This document shows, one piece after another, positions 1 to 5,419 of a stretch of 5,419 bases of DNA (positions are counted from its first letter, which is position 1; the number at the start of each line of letters is the position of its first letter). Source of the DNA: Candidatus Hydrogenedentota bacterium (GTDB lineage Bacteria > Hydrogenedentota > Hydrogenedentia > Hydrogenedentales > JAEUWI01); contig JAUIKJ010000223.1 of assembly GCA_030430835.1 (NCBI GenBank), positions 1 through 5,419 on the forward strand. Reading direction: 5' to 3'. The notes under the pieces are model-generated. The model searched no databases. It had not been told where the DNA came from and was given only the letters and a program-made list of their open reading frames with translations. Made by a program: the position numbers and the translations under genes.

Positions 1-748
1 CACCTTCACCGCCGATATCGCAGGGGCCGGCACCGTTGTTCACCGTCGGCACGCCCGCGCCGCAGACGGAGATCGCTTCGATCTGGAAGTCGTAGGACGC
101 ACTGCCGAAGGTATTGGACGAGACCACGCGGTAGGTCACATTGTCGTCGCTCACGTCTACGTTCTGCGAACCGGCTTCATTCAGGTCGACGGTCGTTAGG
201 GTCTCCGTGCCGGAGTCTGTGTCGTATTCCACGATCACGTTTTCGCCGCTGCGAATCAGGCGCAGCGCGCGGAGGTCAGAGGCAACCGGACCGGCGCTCT
301 GTGCAATGACGCCCGCACCGGGATTGGCAGGGAAGAACACTGCCGCAACCGAGTAGACGTTGAAGGACGCGCCCCAAGCGACCGAAAGTGTGCCGCCGTC
401 GAACTCCATGCTGATGCCGCAATTGACACCGCTCGGTGCGGACGCTTCGCTTCCGTTCGTTGTGGGCGTTTGCCCGGGTACGAAGCGCATTTCGAAGAGG
501 GCATCTTCTGCCGCGCCCGCGCTGAGACCCGGCAGCGCCACATCCACCAGCGAGCCCCGTGGCGGCGGATCGGCTGTCGGGCCGCCCGTGACCAGTATCG
601 TGCCGCCGTTGTAGGCGACATTCGCGTCGGTTATCTGTTGTGCGTCGGTATCGGCCGTGTATACGGCGGTACCCGCGCCGGCACTCGTTGTCAGTCCAAG
701 CAGCACGGTGATCGCCGTGCCGCGCAAAGTGGTCCCGAATCGGAACAT
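1..748 (-). CDS. Secreted protein of unknown function, 3' end outside window
   Basis: I do not recognise the family. Reading the minus strand from the ATG at 748 gives 249 codons with no stop, and the frame runs off the left edge. A GGGAGG Shine-Dalgarno sits 9 nt upstream (758-763), which decides the start. The N-terminus is a typical Sec signal peptide: a short basic stretch (R3, R9), a hydrophobic run at about 11-20, and an AGA cleavage site after residue 25. The mature part is rich in Gly, Ala, Thr, Ser, Asp and Asn, with few Lys, as is common in surface or extracellular beta-rich proteins. Alternating segments at about 120-139, 160-175 and 203-228 look like beta strands. Cysteines are at 110, 229 and 243. 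The visible part ends in Gly-Gly-Glu-Gly, which could begin a Gly/Glu-rich linker, but this is speculation. Divergent from the esterase gene. That it is coding and exported is well supported; function is unknown. Confidence 0.8.
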   Translation of the reverse strand, partial: MFRFGTTLRGTAITVLLGLTTSAGAGTAVYTADTDAQQITDANVAYNGGTILVTGGPTADPPPRGSLVDVALPGLSAGAAEDALFEMRFVPGQTPTTNGSEASAPSGVNCGISMEFDGGTLSVAWGASFNVYSVAAVFFPANPGAGVIAQSAGPVASDLRALRLIRSGENVIVEYDTDSGTETLTTVDLNEAGSQNVDVSDDNVTYRVVSSNTFGSASYDFQIEAISVCGAGVPTVNNGAGPCDIGGEG

Positions 749-757
749 AAGCGTCGT

Positions 758-763
758 CCTCCC
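758..763 (-). promoter_or_regulatory. Ribosome binding site of the left-edge secreted protein
   Basis: GGGAGG on the minus strand lies 9 nt before the ATG at 748. It supports this start, which matters because the gene is cut by the window edge and has no stop codon in view. Confidence 0.7.
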
Positions 764-798
764 AAAGGTGGTTCAGATTAAAGCACTAACGAATGTTA

Positions 799-827
799 AG
801 CATAGCAAACAGTTGGCCTACATGCAA
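799..827 (-). promoter_or_regulatory. Candidate sigma-70 promoter for the left-edge secreted protein
   Basis: On the minus strand TTGCAT (827-822) is followed after 17 bp by TATGCT (804-799). A TGC directly before the -10 (807-805) gives an extended -10 pattern. Transcription would start near 792, leaving a leader of about 44 nt that includes the GGGAGG ribosome site. The surrounding 770-830 stretch is clearly more AT-rich than the flanking genes. This is a consensus match by eye and assumes an E. coli-like housekeeping sigma factor. Confidence 0.4.
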
Positions 828-872
828 GTACGCACGATAAGGGGATGGTGCCGTACGGTTGCCGTTCTGGGC

Positions 873-902
873 TTGGGCCGGCGCGGGGGCTTCCTGTATA
901 AG
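873..902 (+). promoter_or_regulatory. Candidate sigma-70 promoter for the SASA-type esterase
   Basis: TTGGGC (873-878), an 18 bp spacer and TATAAG (897-902) precede the esterase start. The -10 matches five of six consensus bases; the -35 is weak, with three of six. Predicted initiation near 909 would give a leader of about 20 nt containing the AGGAGG site at 916-921. It is the best -10 in the gap but is unproven. Confidence 0.3.
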
Positions 903-915
903 ATCCTCGCAACAC

Positions 916-921
916 AGGAGG
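916..921 (+). promoter_or_regulatory. Ribosome binding site deciding the esterase start
   Basis: AGGAGG lies 8 nt upstream of the ATG at 930. The open frame extends back to an ATG at 657, but that would add 91 residues lying over the divergent gene and the promoter region. This site, with the signal peptide that follows, fixes 930 as the start. Confidence 0.8.
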
Positions 922-929
922 CCTCGATC

Positions 930-1814
930 ATGTCACGTTACCGCGCTCTTTTTCTTGTCGTATTCGGGGGCATGTTGCTCTCTGGTGCGTCGGGAGCCCA
1001 TGCGGGCGAACGCGCCCGGCCCGAAGCCGGAAAGAAGATCAAAGTCTTTCTGCTCGGCGGCCAATCCAATATGGAAGGCCGGGCCGATGGGGCCAGGCTC
1101 AGCCCCGTGGATACGCAACGTCTCGACGTTGCGCAGTCCCGGGTGCAACTCGCCTACAACAACGAGGCCATGCAGCCGCTTAACGTCGTCGTACCCGTTC
1201 CGGGAATCGCGCGTTCCTACAAGCGTGATCTCATCTTCGGCCCGGAACTCTTCTTCGGCATCGCGTTGGCCGAAGCGTGGCCGGACGAAAAGATCCTGCT
1301 CATCAAGCGCACCCAGGGCGGCACCTCGCTCTACGGCTGCTGGAATCCCGAGTGGACTGAGGAAAAGGCCGCGCTGATGAACGAGGAGAAGAAACCGCGT
1401 CTCTACGGCGAGCTAATCGCCTACGCCAAGGACGTGTTGTCCGGGTACGCGGAAGACCAGTACGAACTCTGCGGCATGCTCTGGGTACAAGGCGAATCCG
1501 ACGCCAGCAACGAGATCGCGGCAGCCGCCTACGGCGACAACCTTCAGAATCTAATACGCAGCATCCGCCACGACATGGGCAGCGACGCGCTGCCCTTCCT
1601 GATGTTTCAGGTCGGCAGTGGTCAAGTGGTGGAGGGGATGCGGCGCGTCTCCGCTGAGGTCCCCGGAGTGACCCTCCTTCCACAAGACAAGGATCCCGCG
1701 TCGACCGACTTCTATCCCATCATGGAAGAGAACAACCACTACAACAACGACGGCATGCGGAAACTCGGCGAGCGATTCGCGGCGGAGTTTCTTGAAGAAT
1801 ATACGCAGCACTGA
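930..1814 (+). CDS. Secreted sialate O-acetylesterase-like (SASA / CE6-type SGNH) esterase
   Basis: The protein is 294 aa, a usual size for a single-domain SASA (Pfam PF03629-type) carbohydrate esterase. These enzymes remove O-acetyl groups from sugars such as sialic acid, xylan or other polysaccharides. Residues 1-25 form a Sec signal peptide (hydrophobic about 6-20, AHA cleavage site), so it acts in the periplasm or outside. Block I is GGQSNMEG at 43-50, with Ser46 as the expected nucleophile. A GGTS motif at 130-133 and W138 fit the second conserved block. WVQGESD at 185-191 is the family's W-x-Q-G-E block. His270, in NNHYNNDG near the C-terminus, is the expected catalytic His. The residue three before it is Glu267, whereas SGNH block V is normally Asp-x-x-His. 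The gene has its own promoter candidate and converges on the beta-helix gene. Fold and hydrolase class are confident; substrate is not. Confidence 0.9.
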   Translation: MSRYRALFLVVFGGMLLSGASGAHAGERARPEAGKKIKVFLLGGQSNMEGRADGARLSPVDTQRLDVAQSRVQLAYNNEAMQPLNVVVPVPGIARSYKRDLIFGPELFFGIALAEAWPDEKILLIKRTQGGTSLYGCWNPEWTEEKAALMNEEKKPRLYGELIAYAKDVLSGYAEDQYELCGMLWVQGESDASNEIAAAAYGDNLQNLIRSIRHDMGSDALPFLMFQVGSGQVVEGMRRVSAEVPGVTLLPQDKDPASTDFYPIMEENNHYNNDGMRKLGERFAAEFLEEYTQH

Positions 1815-1831
1815 ACCTGCGACGTATTGGT

Positions 1832-1854
1832 GCATGGCCAAACCGTGGGCATGC
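1832..1854 (+). terminator. Weak hairpin downstream of the esterase gene
   Basis: GCATGGCC (1832-1839) and GGGCATGC (1847-1854) pair at 7 of 8 positions around a 7-nt loop, starting 18 nt after the esterase stop. No T-tract follows, so an intrinsic terminator of the classical kind is not supported. It may be a transcript-end hairpin or chance. Confidence 0.25.
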
Positions 1855-1880
1855 GTAATTGCCTTGAGTCGCGGCATTGG

Positions 1881-1920
1881 GCCCCGTCTCCCTTTGAAGG
1901 GGGTGCCCGCAGGACGGGGG
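1881..1920. repeat. Nested inverted-repeat element, possible REP/MITE-like dispersed repeat
   Basis: An outer perfect 7-bp arm, CCCCGTC (1882-1888) with GACGGGG (1913-1919), encloses a second palindrome, CCCTTTGAAGGG-like (1890-1901), and a small GGGTGCCC (1901-1908). The element lies in the 125-bp gap between two convergent genes, the usual place for REP-type repeats. From memory, similar CTCCCTTTGAAGGGGG-type intergenic sequences recur in several bacterial genomes; I cannot verify copies from one window. It could also serve as a bidirectional transcript-end hairpin, although neither side has a T-tract. Confidence 0.5.
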
Positions 1921-1939
1921 ATGTTGGGGTGTTTCCAGA

Positions 1940-3250
1940 CTACTGGGGCGCATCCATGGTGCGGACGTTTCGCAGCTCTACTTGGCGCACGTTTTCCGGA
2001 CCGGACGCAAGCGTGATCGCGTCGCCTTGCCCGTCGTACTTAATGACATTCGTGATGAGCGATTCGGAGAGGGAGCCCGCAATCAGGATCGTATGTTGGG
2101 CCCGGCTCATGATGTTGTTGAGAAAGATGCGATAGGTGTCGCCCAGAGGGGTGACACCACCCCAAACGGGGTTGCTGTCCCCAATCTTGACTGCGGCGCG
2201 GCTCTGGCGTCCTGTACCGGAGGTGTCGATGAGCCCATCCAGAAGCACGTCGTGAATCTTCAGCCCACTTGCATTCAGAAACCGTACAATATGGTGTCCG
2301 CCCGCGGAATAGCCCCGGATATTGCGCACCGTGATGTTGCGGATGTCGTCGATACCGTCGCCCCGGTTGTTCGCCTCGCTGACCATGGTGGATTCCGTGC
2401 TGCCGGCGTCGACGCCCGGATTCAGGATTGCGGTGAAGGCAAGGAGATCATCGCCGGTATGGCCCGTAAGATTCTCAATGGCGATGTCGTGGCAGCCTTG
2501 ACGCAAGTCGAGTCCGTCCTGATTCAGGATGGTTTCGGCGTTGCCGTCAATGATTTTCGACTCCATCGAGGCGAAGTCGATATCGCGTATGGTGCCGTAG
2601 GCGCAGCGTTCCAGGGAAATTGCCCAGCAATGCGCGTCCTTGATACGGATATTCTCGATACTGAAACGTTTTACGTGGGCAAGCAGAATGCCGATATTGC
2701 GCCAGTCGCCGGTTTGGCTTTCCGACGCCACGCCCGCATCCGTACCAAAGCTGCGGACGCCCAAGGTTTTCGCGCTGTCGCCGGTGGCGCGTGGGCGGTC
2801 CGCGCCTTCGAGCACAACGCTTCCAATACCCCGAATATGAACATTCGAGATGGGAGCGATTTCCGTAATCCCAAGACCACAATTGGCGCTACGAATGAAG
2901 TTGTCGCGCGACCGATCCGACAGTTTGAGGTGGCAGTTCTCCAGAATCAGCGTGCTTCCGTCCTGCACCAGGATGGCAGTATCCAATAGCCAGATATCCC
3001 GCGCGCCCGTCGACGTATTGTTGCGTCTGGGTACAACGACCTGTTGACCGGTTTCGGCCGCCGCCGCAATGGCCTGGTTAATCCGCTCGCTGTCTGTCCC
3101 TTCAAATTCGTTTGGGGTCACAACCGAGCAGCTTGTTTCACTTTCCCGTTCAGAAACGGCGGTGATCTCCGGGGCCCGTGCGCTCGAAACGCCTGGATTC
3201 AATAGCATGATGAGGACAAGCCATCCGACAATGGAAATACAGCGCTTCAC
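1940..3250 (-). CDS. Exported right-handed beta-helix protein, divergent GH28 / pectate-lyase-superfamily-like
   Basis: From the GTG at 3250 the product is 436 aa. AGGAG (3258-3262) lies 7 nt upstream, and the first 24 residues form a signal peptide (Lys2, Arg3, hydrophobic about 8-17, cleavage near SSA at 22-24). A longer open frame from 3463 would add 71 residues and overlap mnmG by 136 bp, so GTG is preferred. Residues about 48-75 (EFEGTDSERINQAI, then VVVP) are the entry motif of pectate-lyase-3/GH28 beta-helices. Repeated 'I-x-N-I/V-x-I' coils follow at about 136-148, 196-225, 254-262, 304-315 and 327-342. GH28-like catalytic positions are visible: N-Q-D at 243-245 and GDD at 266-268. 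The GHG block reads GGHH at 317-320, and no RIK motif is evident. It probably cleaves or binds an acidic polysaccharide outside the cytoplasm, but could be a lyase, hydrolase or inactive relative. It is co-directional with mnmG. Confidence 0.85.
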   Translation of the reverse strand: MKRCISIVGWLVLIMLLNPGVSSARAPEITAVSERESETSCSVVTPNEFEGTDSERINQAIAAAAETGQQVVVPRRNNTSTGARDIWLLDTAILVQDGSTLILENCHLKLSDRSRDNFIRSANCGLGITEIAPISNVHIRGIGSVVLEGADRPRATGDSAKTLGVRSFGTDAGVASESQTGDWRNIGILLAHVKRFSIENIRIKDAHCWAISLERCAYGTIRDIDFASMESKIIDGNAETILNQDGLDLRQGCHDIAIENLTGHTGDDLLAFTAILNPGVDAGSTESTMVSEANNRGDGIDDIRNITVRNIRGYSAGGHHIVRFLNASGLKIHDVLLDGLIDTSGTGRQSRAAVKIGDSNPVWGGVTPLGDTYRIFLNNIMSRAQHTILIAGSLSESLITNVIKYDGQGDAITLASGPENVRQVELRNVRTMDAPQ

Positions 3251-3257
3251 CTGATTG

Positions 3258-3262
3258 CTCCT
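3258..3262 (-). promoter_or_regulatory. Ribosome binding site selecting the GTG start of the beta-helix gene
   Basis: AGGAG on the minus strand lies 7 nt before GTG at 3250. The signal peptide begins exactly at this codon, so it outweighs the farther in-frame ATG at 3463, which lies inside mnmG. Confidence 0.75.
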
Positions 3263-3280
3263 GGCGTTCCGCGGCCAAAT

Positions 3281-3308
3281 GGCAAACCGAAGACTTCGGT
3301 AGTTTGCC
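3281..3308. repeat. Nested palindrome between mnmG and the beta-helix gene
   Basis: GGCAAAC (3281-3287) and GTTTGCC (3302-3308) form a perfect 7-bp outer stem. Inside and overlapping it, ACCGAAG (3286-3292) and CTTCGGT (3294-3300) form a perfect palindrome around one base. In the minus-strand transcript a hairpin would form 19 nt after the mnmG stop and end 18 nt before the AGGAG of the next gene. The bases after the stem are ATTTGGCC with no U-run, so an efficient intrinsic terminator is not supported. A leaky terminator, processing hairpin or protein-binding operator are all possible. Confidence 0.55.
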
Positions 3309-3327
3309 CGCCGCGCGACTTTCGGTG

Positions 3328-5199
3328 TCACGCGCTCTGCTTCTCGCGCAACATCTTGTCGACATAGATGTGCAGCACGGCAATATCCGCCGCGCGTACC
3401 CCGGGGATACGCGATGCTTGGCCGAAGTTGACGGGGCGGATCTTGTTGAGTTGTTCCTTGCATTCGCGGGGGATGCCGGGGATCGCGTCGAAGTTCATAT
3501 CCTCAGGGATCTTCCGGACCTCGGCCTTCTTGAAGCGCTCCATCTCGCGTTCCTGCCGGCGCAGGTAGCCGTCGTACTTGATGCGGATCTCGACCTGTTC
3601 CGCCGCCTCGAAGTCCAGCGCTTCGGGCGCGGGGGAGAGGGTCCAGAGATCCCGCACGGTGACCTTCGGGCGGCGCAGCAACTGTGCCGCCGGTTGCGGC
3701 GTTTCGATGGGTACGCCGCCGCGTGCGGTCAGCATCGCGTTGGCCTCCGGCGTGGCCGGCACCATCGCCGACTCCAGTCGCGCCATCTCGCGGCCGATGC
3801 CATCTTCCCGCACACGCAGCCGTTCGAGTGTGTCGTCGTTCGCGAAGCCATACTTCGCCACGCGCAGGTCCGCGTTGTCGTGGCGCAGATGCAGGCGGTA
3901 TTCCGCGCGCGAGGTAAAGAGCCGGTACGGCTCGATGACGCCACGCGTCACAATGTCGTCAATCAACACGCCGATGTACGCCTCGTGCCGCCCGATGTAG
4001 ACCGGCGGCGCGCCGTCGATCTGGCGCACCGCGTTCATCGCGGCGTAAAGGCCCTGCGCCGCCGCTTCCTCGTAGCCCGAGGTGCCGTTGATCTGGCCCG
4101 CGTGGTAGAGCCCGCGAATCGCTTTGGTCTCCAGCGTCGGCTTCAATTGCGTCGGCGGCACGAAGTCGTACTCCACCGCGTAGCCCGGCCGGATGATCTC
4201 CGCTTCCTCGAGCCCCGGAACGGTGTGCAGATAGGCGAGTTGCACCTCCTCCGGCAGGCTGGTCGAAAGGCCATTAACGTAGACTTCGGAGGTATACAGC
4301 CCCTCCGGTTCGAGGAAGACCCGGTGTTCGCCCTTCTCGGGGAAGCGCATCACCTTGTCCTCGATGCTGGGGCAATAGCGCGGGCCGATGCCCTCAATGC
4401 GCCCGGAATAGAGGGGGGACAGTTCCAGATTCTTTCGGATCACGTCGTGCGTACTGTCCTTGGTATAGGTCAGCCAGCATTCAATCTTGTTCGGGCTGAA
4501 GCCTTCGATGGGCGTCGAGAAGGAAAAGGGCCGCGGATCCGGATCACCCGCCTGCGACTCCATCACGTCGGTATTGATGCTCCGGCGGTGGATTCGCGGC
4601 ACGGTGCCGGTCTTCATCCGGCCCGTCTCGATGCCGATACGCCGGTAGGTCTGCGGCAGTCCATAGGACCCCGCATCCCCGCCGCGTCCGCCCTCAATCG
4701 TCGTGAGGCCGAAGTGTAGCTTGCCGCCGAGGAAGGTGCCCGTGCAGACGATGACGGCGTGCGCCGAGATCTCGTCGCCGGTCCCGGTCACGATGCCCTG
4801 TGCCACGCCATCGCGCACGATGAGATCCTGCACCTCCACCTGCTTCAGTTGCAGACCCGGCTGCGCCTCGCAGACCCGCTTCATGTCCATCTGATAGAGG
4901 TGCCGGTCCGCCTGCGCGCGCGGCGAATGCACCGCCGGGCCCTTCGATCGGTTGAGCATCTTGAACTGAATACCCGTCCTATCGATGCAACGCCCCATCT
5001 CGCCGCCCAGCGCATCGATCTCACGCACAAGCTGGCCCTTGGCCACGCCGCCGATGGCCGGATTGCACGGCATCTTGCCGATGTCGTCCAGCTTCATGGT
5101 GGCCAGTAGCGTGCGCTTGCCCTGCCGCGCGCCGGCCAATGCGGCCTCAATGCCCGCGTGGCCCGCGCCAATGACGATGATGTCGAAGTCGGGTTGCAT
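3328..5199 (-). CDS. mnmG: tRNA uridine-5-carboxymethylaminomethyl modification enzyme MnmG (GidA)
   Basis: The product is 623 aa, close to the 629 aa of E. coli MnmG, and collinear with it along its length. With MnmE, this FAD enzyme installs the carboxymethylaminomethyl (or aminomethyl) group at U34 of tRNAs reading NNA/NNG codons in the cytoplasm, using methylene-tetrahydrofolate, FAD and NADH. Visible hallmarks are the FAD dinucleotide-binding GAGHAG at 11-16, the PCNPAIGG signature at 44-51 with Cys45 (E. coli Cys47), GTFLGGK at 154-160, and RYCPSIEDK at 274-282 with Cys276 (E. coli Cys277). The second family signature, GQINGTSGYEEAAAQG, is at 368-383. The C-terminal region from about 545 is the tRNA/MnmE-interacting part and looks intact. 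One small change is KTGTVPRI at 196-203, where E. coli has KTGTPPRI. AGGA (5208-5211) lies 8 nt before the ATG. Neither mnmE nor rsmG is adjacent here. Confidence 0.98.
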   Translation of the reverse strand: MQPDFDIIVIGAGHAGIEAALAGARQGKRTLLATMKLDDIGKMPCNPAIGGVAKGQLVREIDALGGEMGRCIDRTGIQFKMLNRSKGPAVHSPRAQADRHLYQMDMKRVCEAQPGLQLKQVEVQDLIVRDGVAQGIVTGTGDEISAHAVIVCTGTFLGGKLHFGLTTIEGGRGGDAGSYGLPQTYRRIGIETGRMKTGTVPRIHRRSINTDVMESQAGDPDPRPFSFSTPIEGFSPNKIECWLTYTKDSTHDVIRKNLELSPLYSGRIEGIGPRYCPSIEDKVMRFPEKGEHRVFLEPEGLYTSEVYVNGLSTSLPEEVQLAYLHTVPGLEEAEIIRPGYAVEYDFVPPTQLKPTLETKAIRGLYHAGQINGTSGYEEAAAQGLYAAMNAVRQIDGAPPVYIGRHEAYIGVLIDDIVTRGVIEPYRLFTSRAEYRLHLRHDNADLRVAKYGFANDDTLERLRVREDGIGREMARLESAMVPATPEANAMLTARGGVPIETPQPAAQLLRRPKVTVRDLWTLSPAPEALDFEAAEQVEIRIKYDGYLRRQEREMERFKKAEVRKIPEDMNFDAIPGIPRECKEQLNKIRPVNFGQASRIPGVRAADIAVLHIYVDKMLREKQSA

Positions 5200-5207
5200 G
5201 GAGAAAT

Positions 5208-5211
5208 TCCT
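5208..5211 (-). promoter_or_regulatory. mnmG: Ribosome binding site of mnmG
   Basis: AGGA on the minus strand, 8 nt before the ATG at 5199. The start agrees with the N-terminal length of known MnmG proteins, which have only a few residues before the FAD-binding strand. Confidence 0.65.
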
Positions 5212-5223
5212 GGGGAGCCGGAG

Positions 5224-5232
5224 ATTATAGCA
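5224..5232 (-). promoter_or_regulatory. mnmG: Extended -10 promoter of mnmG
   Basis: The minus strand reads TGC followed by a perfect TATAAT (5229-5224), an extended -10 of the sigma-70 type. No good -35 lies 16-18 bp upstream, which is common for extended -10 promoters. Initiation near 5217 would leave a leader of only about 18 nt, carrying the AGGA ribosome site. It is the best promoter match in the window. Confidence 0.6.
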
Positions 5233-5253
5233 AGTTCCCGGAAGGCGGGCGAT

Positions 5254-5283
5254 TTGTGGATCACCCCGCGCGGATCATATCGT
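5254..5283 (+). promoter_or_regulatory. Candidate promoter for the right-edge exported protein
   Basis: TTGTGG (5254-5259), an 18 bp spacer and TATCGT (5278-5283) are the best sigma-70-like pair before the ATG at 5317. Both hexamers are imperfect. The pair overlaps two GGATCA direct repeats (5258-5263 and 5272-5277), which may be an operator or chance. Confidence 0.25.
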
Positions 5284-5316
5284 TATCCATTCACTCGCCA
5301 TCTCTGGAGAAATACC

Positions 5317-5419
5317 ATGTTCTTACGTGCGCTCAGTCTCAGCCTTGCCGTCCTGTCTTCCCTCTCCTGCGCCGCGCAGGAGGTCATCCCCGAGCCGCCT
5401 GGCACGGACATCACCGGTC
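5317..5419 (+). CDS. N-terminus of an exported protein, cut by the right edge
   Basis: Thirty-four codons are visible from the ATG at 5317, with GGAG (5306-5309) 7 nt upstream. Residues 1-20 look like a signal peptide: Arg4, a hydrophobic stretch at about 5-16, then Ser-Cys-Ala-Ala. Type I cleavage after Ala20, leaving Gln21 at the new N-terminus, fits best. Cys18 is not in a good lipobox because the -3 residue is Ser. The mature start (QEVIPEPPGTDITG) is Pro/Glu-rich, like the linker start of many secreted proteins. Too little is present to name a family. It is divergent from mnmG. Confidence 0.7.
   Translation, partial: MFLRALSLSLAVLSSLSCAAQEVIPEPPGTDITG

Noticed and set aside
256..621. 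Small open frames on both strands within 141-781
   Set aside because: They overlap the continuous minus-strand frame of the secreted protein, have Arg-rich or Pro/Ser-rich composition typical of out-of-frame GC-rich DNA, and lack supporting start signals.
657..929. N-terminal extension of the esterase from the ATG at 657
   Set aside because: It overlaps the divergent gene and both promoter candidates, and would place the signal peptide in the middle of the protein. AGGAGG and the signal peptide support 930.
1832..1854. Strong intrinsic terminator for the esterase
   Set aside because: A hairpin exists, but it has an internal mismatch and no following T-tract, so it is listed only as a weak hairpin.
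1720..2135. Short open frames bridging the convergent gap
   Set aside because: They cross the ends of the two real genes and read through the hairpin element at 1881-1920, with no ribosome site or motif that supports coding.
1982..2989. Plus-strand open frame (335 codons) opposite the beta-helix gene
   Set aside because: Antisense shadow. The minus-strand product has a signal peptide, beta-helix coils and GH28-like motifs; the plus-strand product has no recognisable features and no good ribosome site.
3304..4719. Long plus-strand open frame (471 codons) across mnmG
   Set aside because: It lies almost wholly antisense to mnmG, which is unmistakable. Its product is a low-complexity Arg/Leu/Ala/Val-rich string with no motif. 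Long antisense frames are expected opposite GC-rich genes.
5331..5376. Lipoprotein signal in the right-edge protein (Cys18)
   Set aside because: The residue at -3 is Ser rather than Leu/Val/Ile, so the lipobox is poor. Type I cleavage after Ala20 fits better.
1..5419. CRISPR array, tRNA, rRNA, transposase or a new defence-type system
   Set aside because: I saw no regularly spaced repeats, no tRNA-like fold with conserved loops, and no transposase, nuclease or toxin-antitoxin motif on either strand.

Overview
The window is GC-rich (about 60% by eye) and densely coded. It holds five protein genes in three divergent or convergent arrangements. One is a housekeeping gene, the tRNA-modification enzyme MnmG. 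The other four all begin with export signals: an unrecognised secreted protein cut by the left edge, a sialate-O-acetylesterase-like (SASA/CE6-type SGNH) esterase, a right-handed beta-helix protein with a GH28-like active-site layout, and the first 34 codons of another exported protein at the right edge. Start codons are preceded by ordinary Shine-Dalgarno (SD) sequences, so this is bacterial. The mixture of secreted esterase, beta-helix protein and low-complexity surface protein around an unclustered mnmG would suit a glycan-degrading Planctomycetota/Verrucomicrobiota/Lentisphaerota/Hydrogenedentota-type bacterium. That placement is inference; no rRNA or clear lineage marker is present.

Layout: 1-748 (-) is the 3'-truncated secreted protein. 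749-929 is a divergent control region with promoter candidates on both strands. 930-1814 (+) is the esterase. 1815-1939 is a convergent gap with two inverted repeats, one resembling a dispersed REP/MITE-like element. 1940-3250 (-) is the beta-helix protein with a GTG start. 3251-3327 is a short gap with a nested palindrome. 3328-5199 (-) is mnmG. 5200-5316 is a second divergent control region with a consensus extended -10 for mnmG. 5317-5419 (+) is the start of an exported protein.

How the genes may work together: the esterase and beta-helix protein converge and both appear extracytoplasmic. A de-O-acetylase paired with a polysaccharide-cleaving beta-helix enzyme is a plausible module for acetylated pectin-like or other acidic glycans, but the substrate cannot be read from sequence. 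mnmG and the beta-helix gene are co-directional, 77 bp apart, and may share a transcript despite unrelated functions. I found no mobile-element gene, CRISPR array, tRNA or rRNA, and no convincing new multi-gene system. The points most worth checking are the hairpin element at 1881-1920, the altered catalytic motifs of the two glycan enzymes, and the nested palindrome at 3281-3308.
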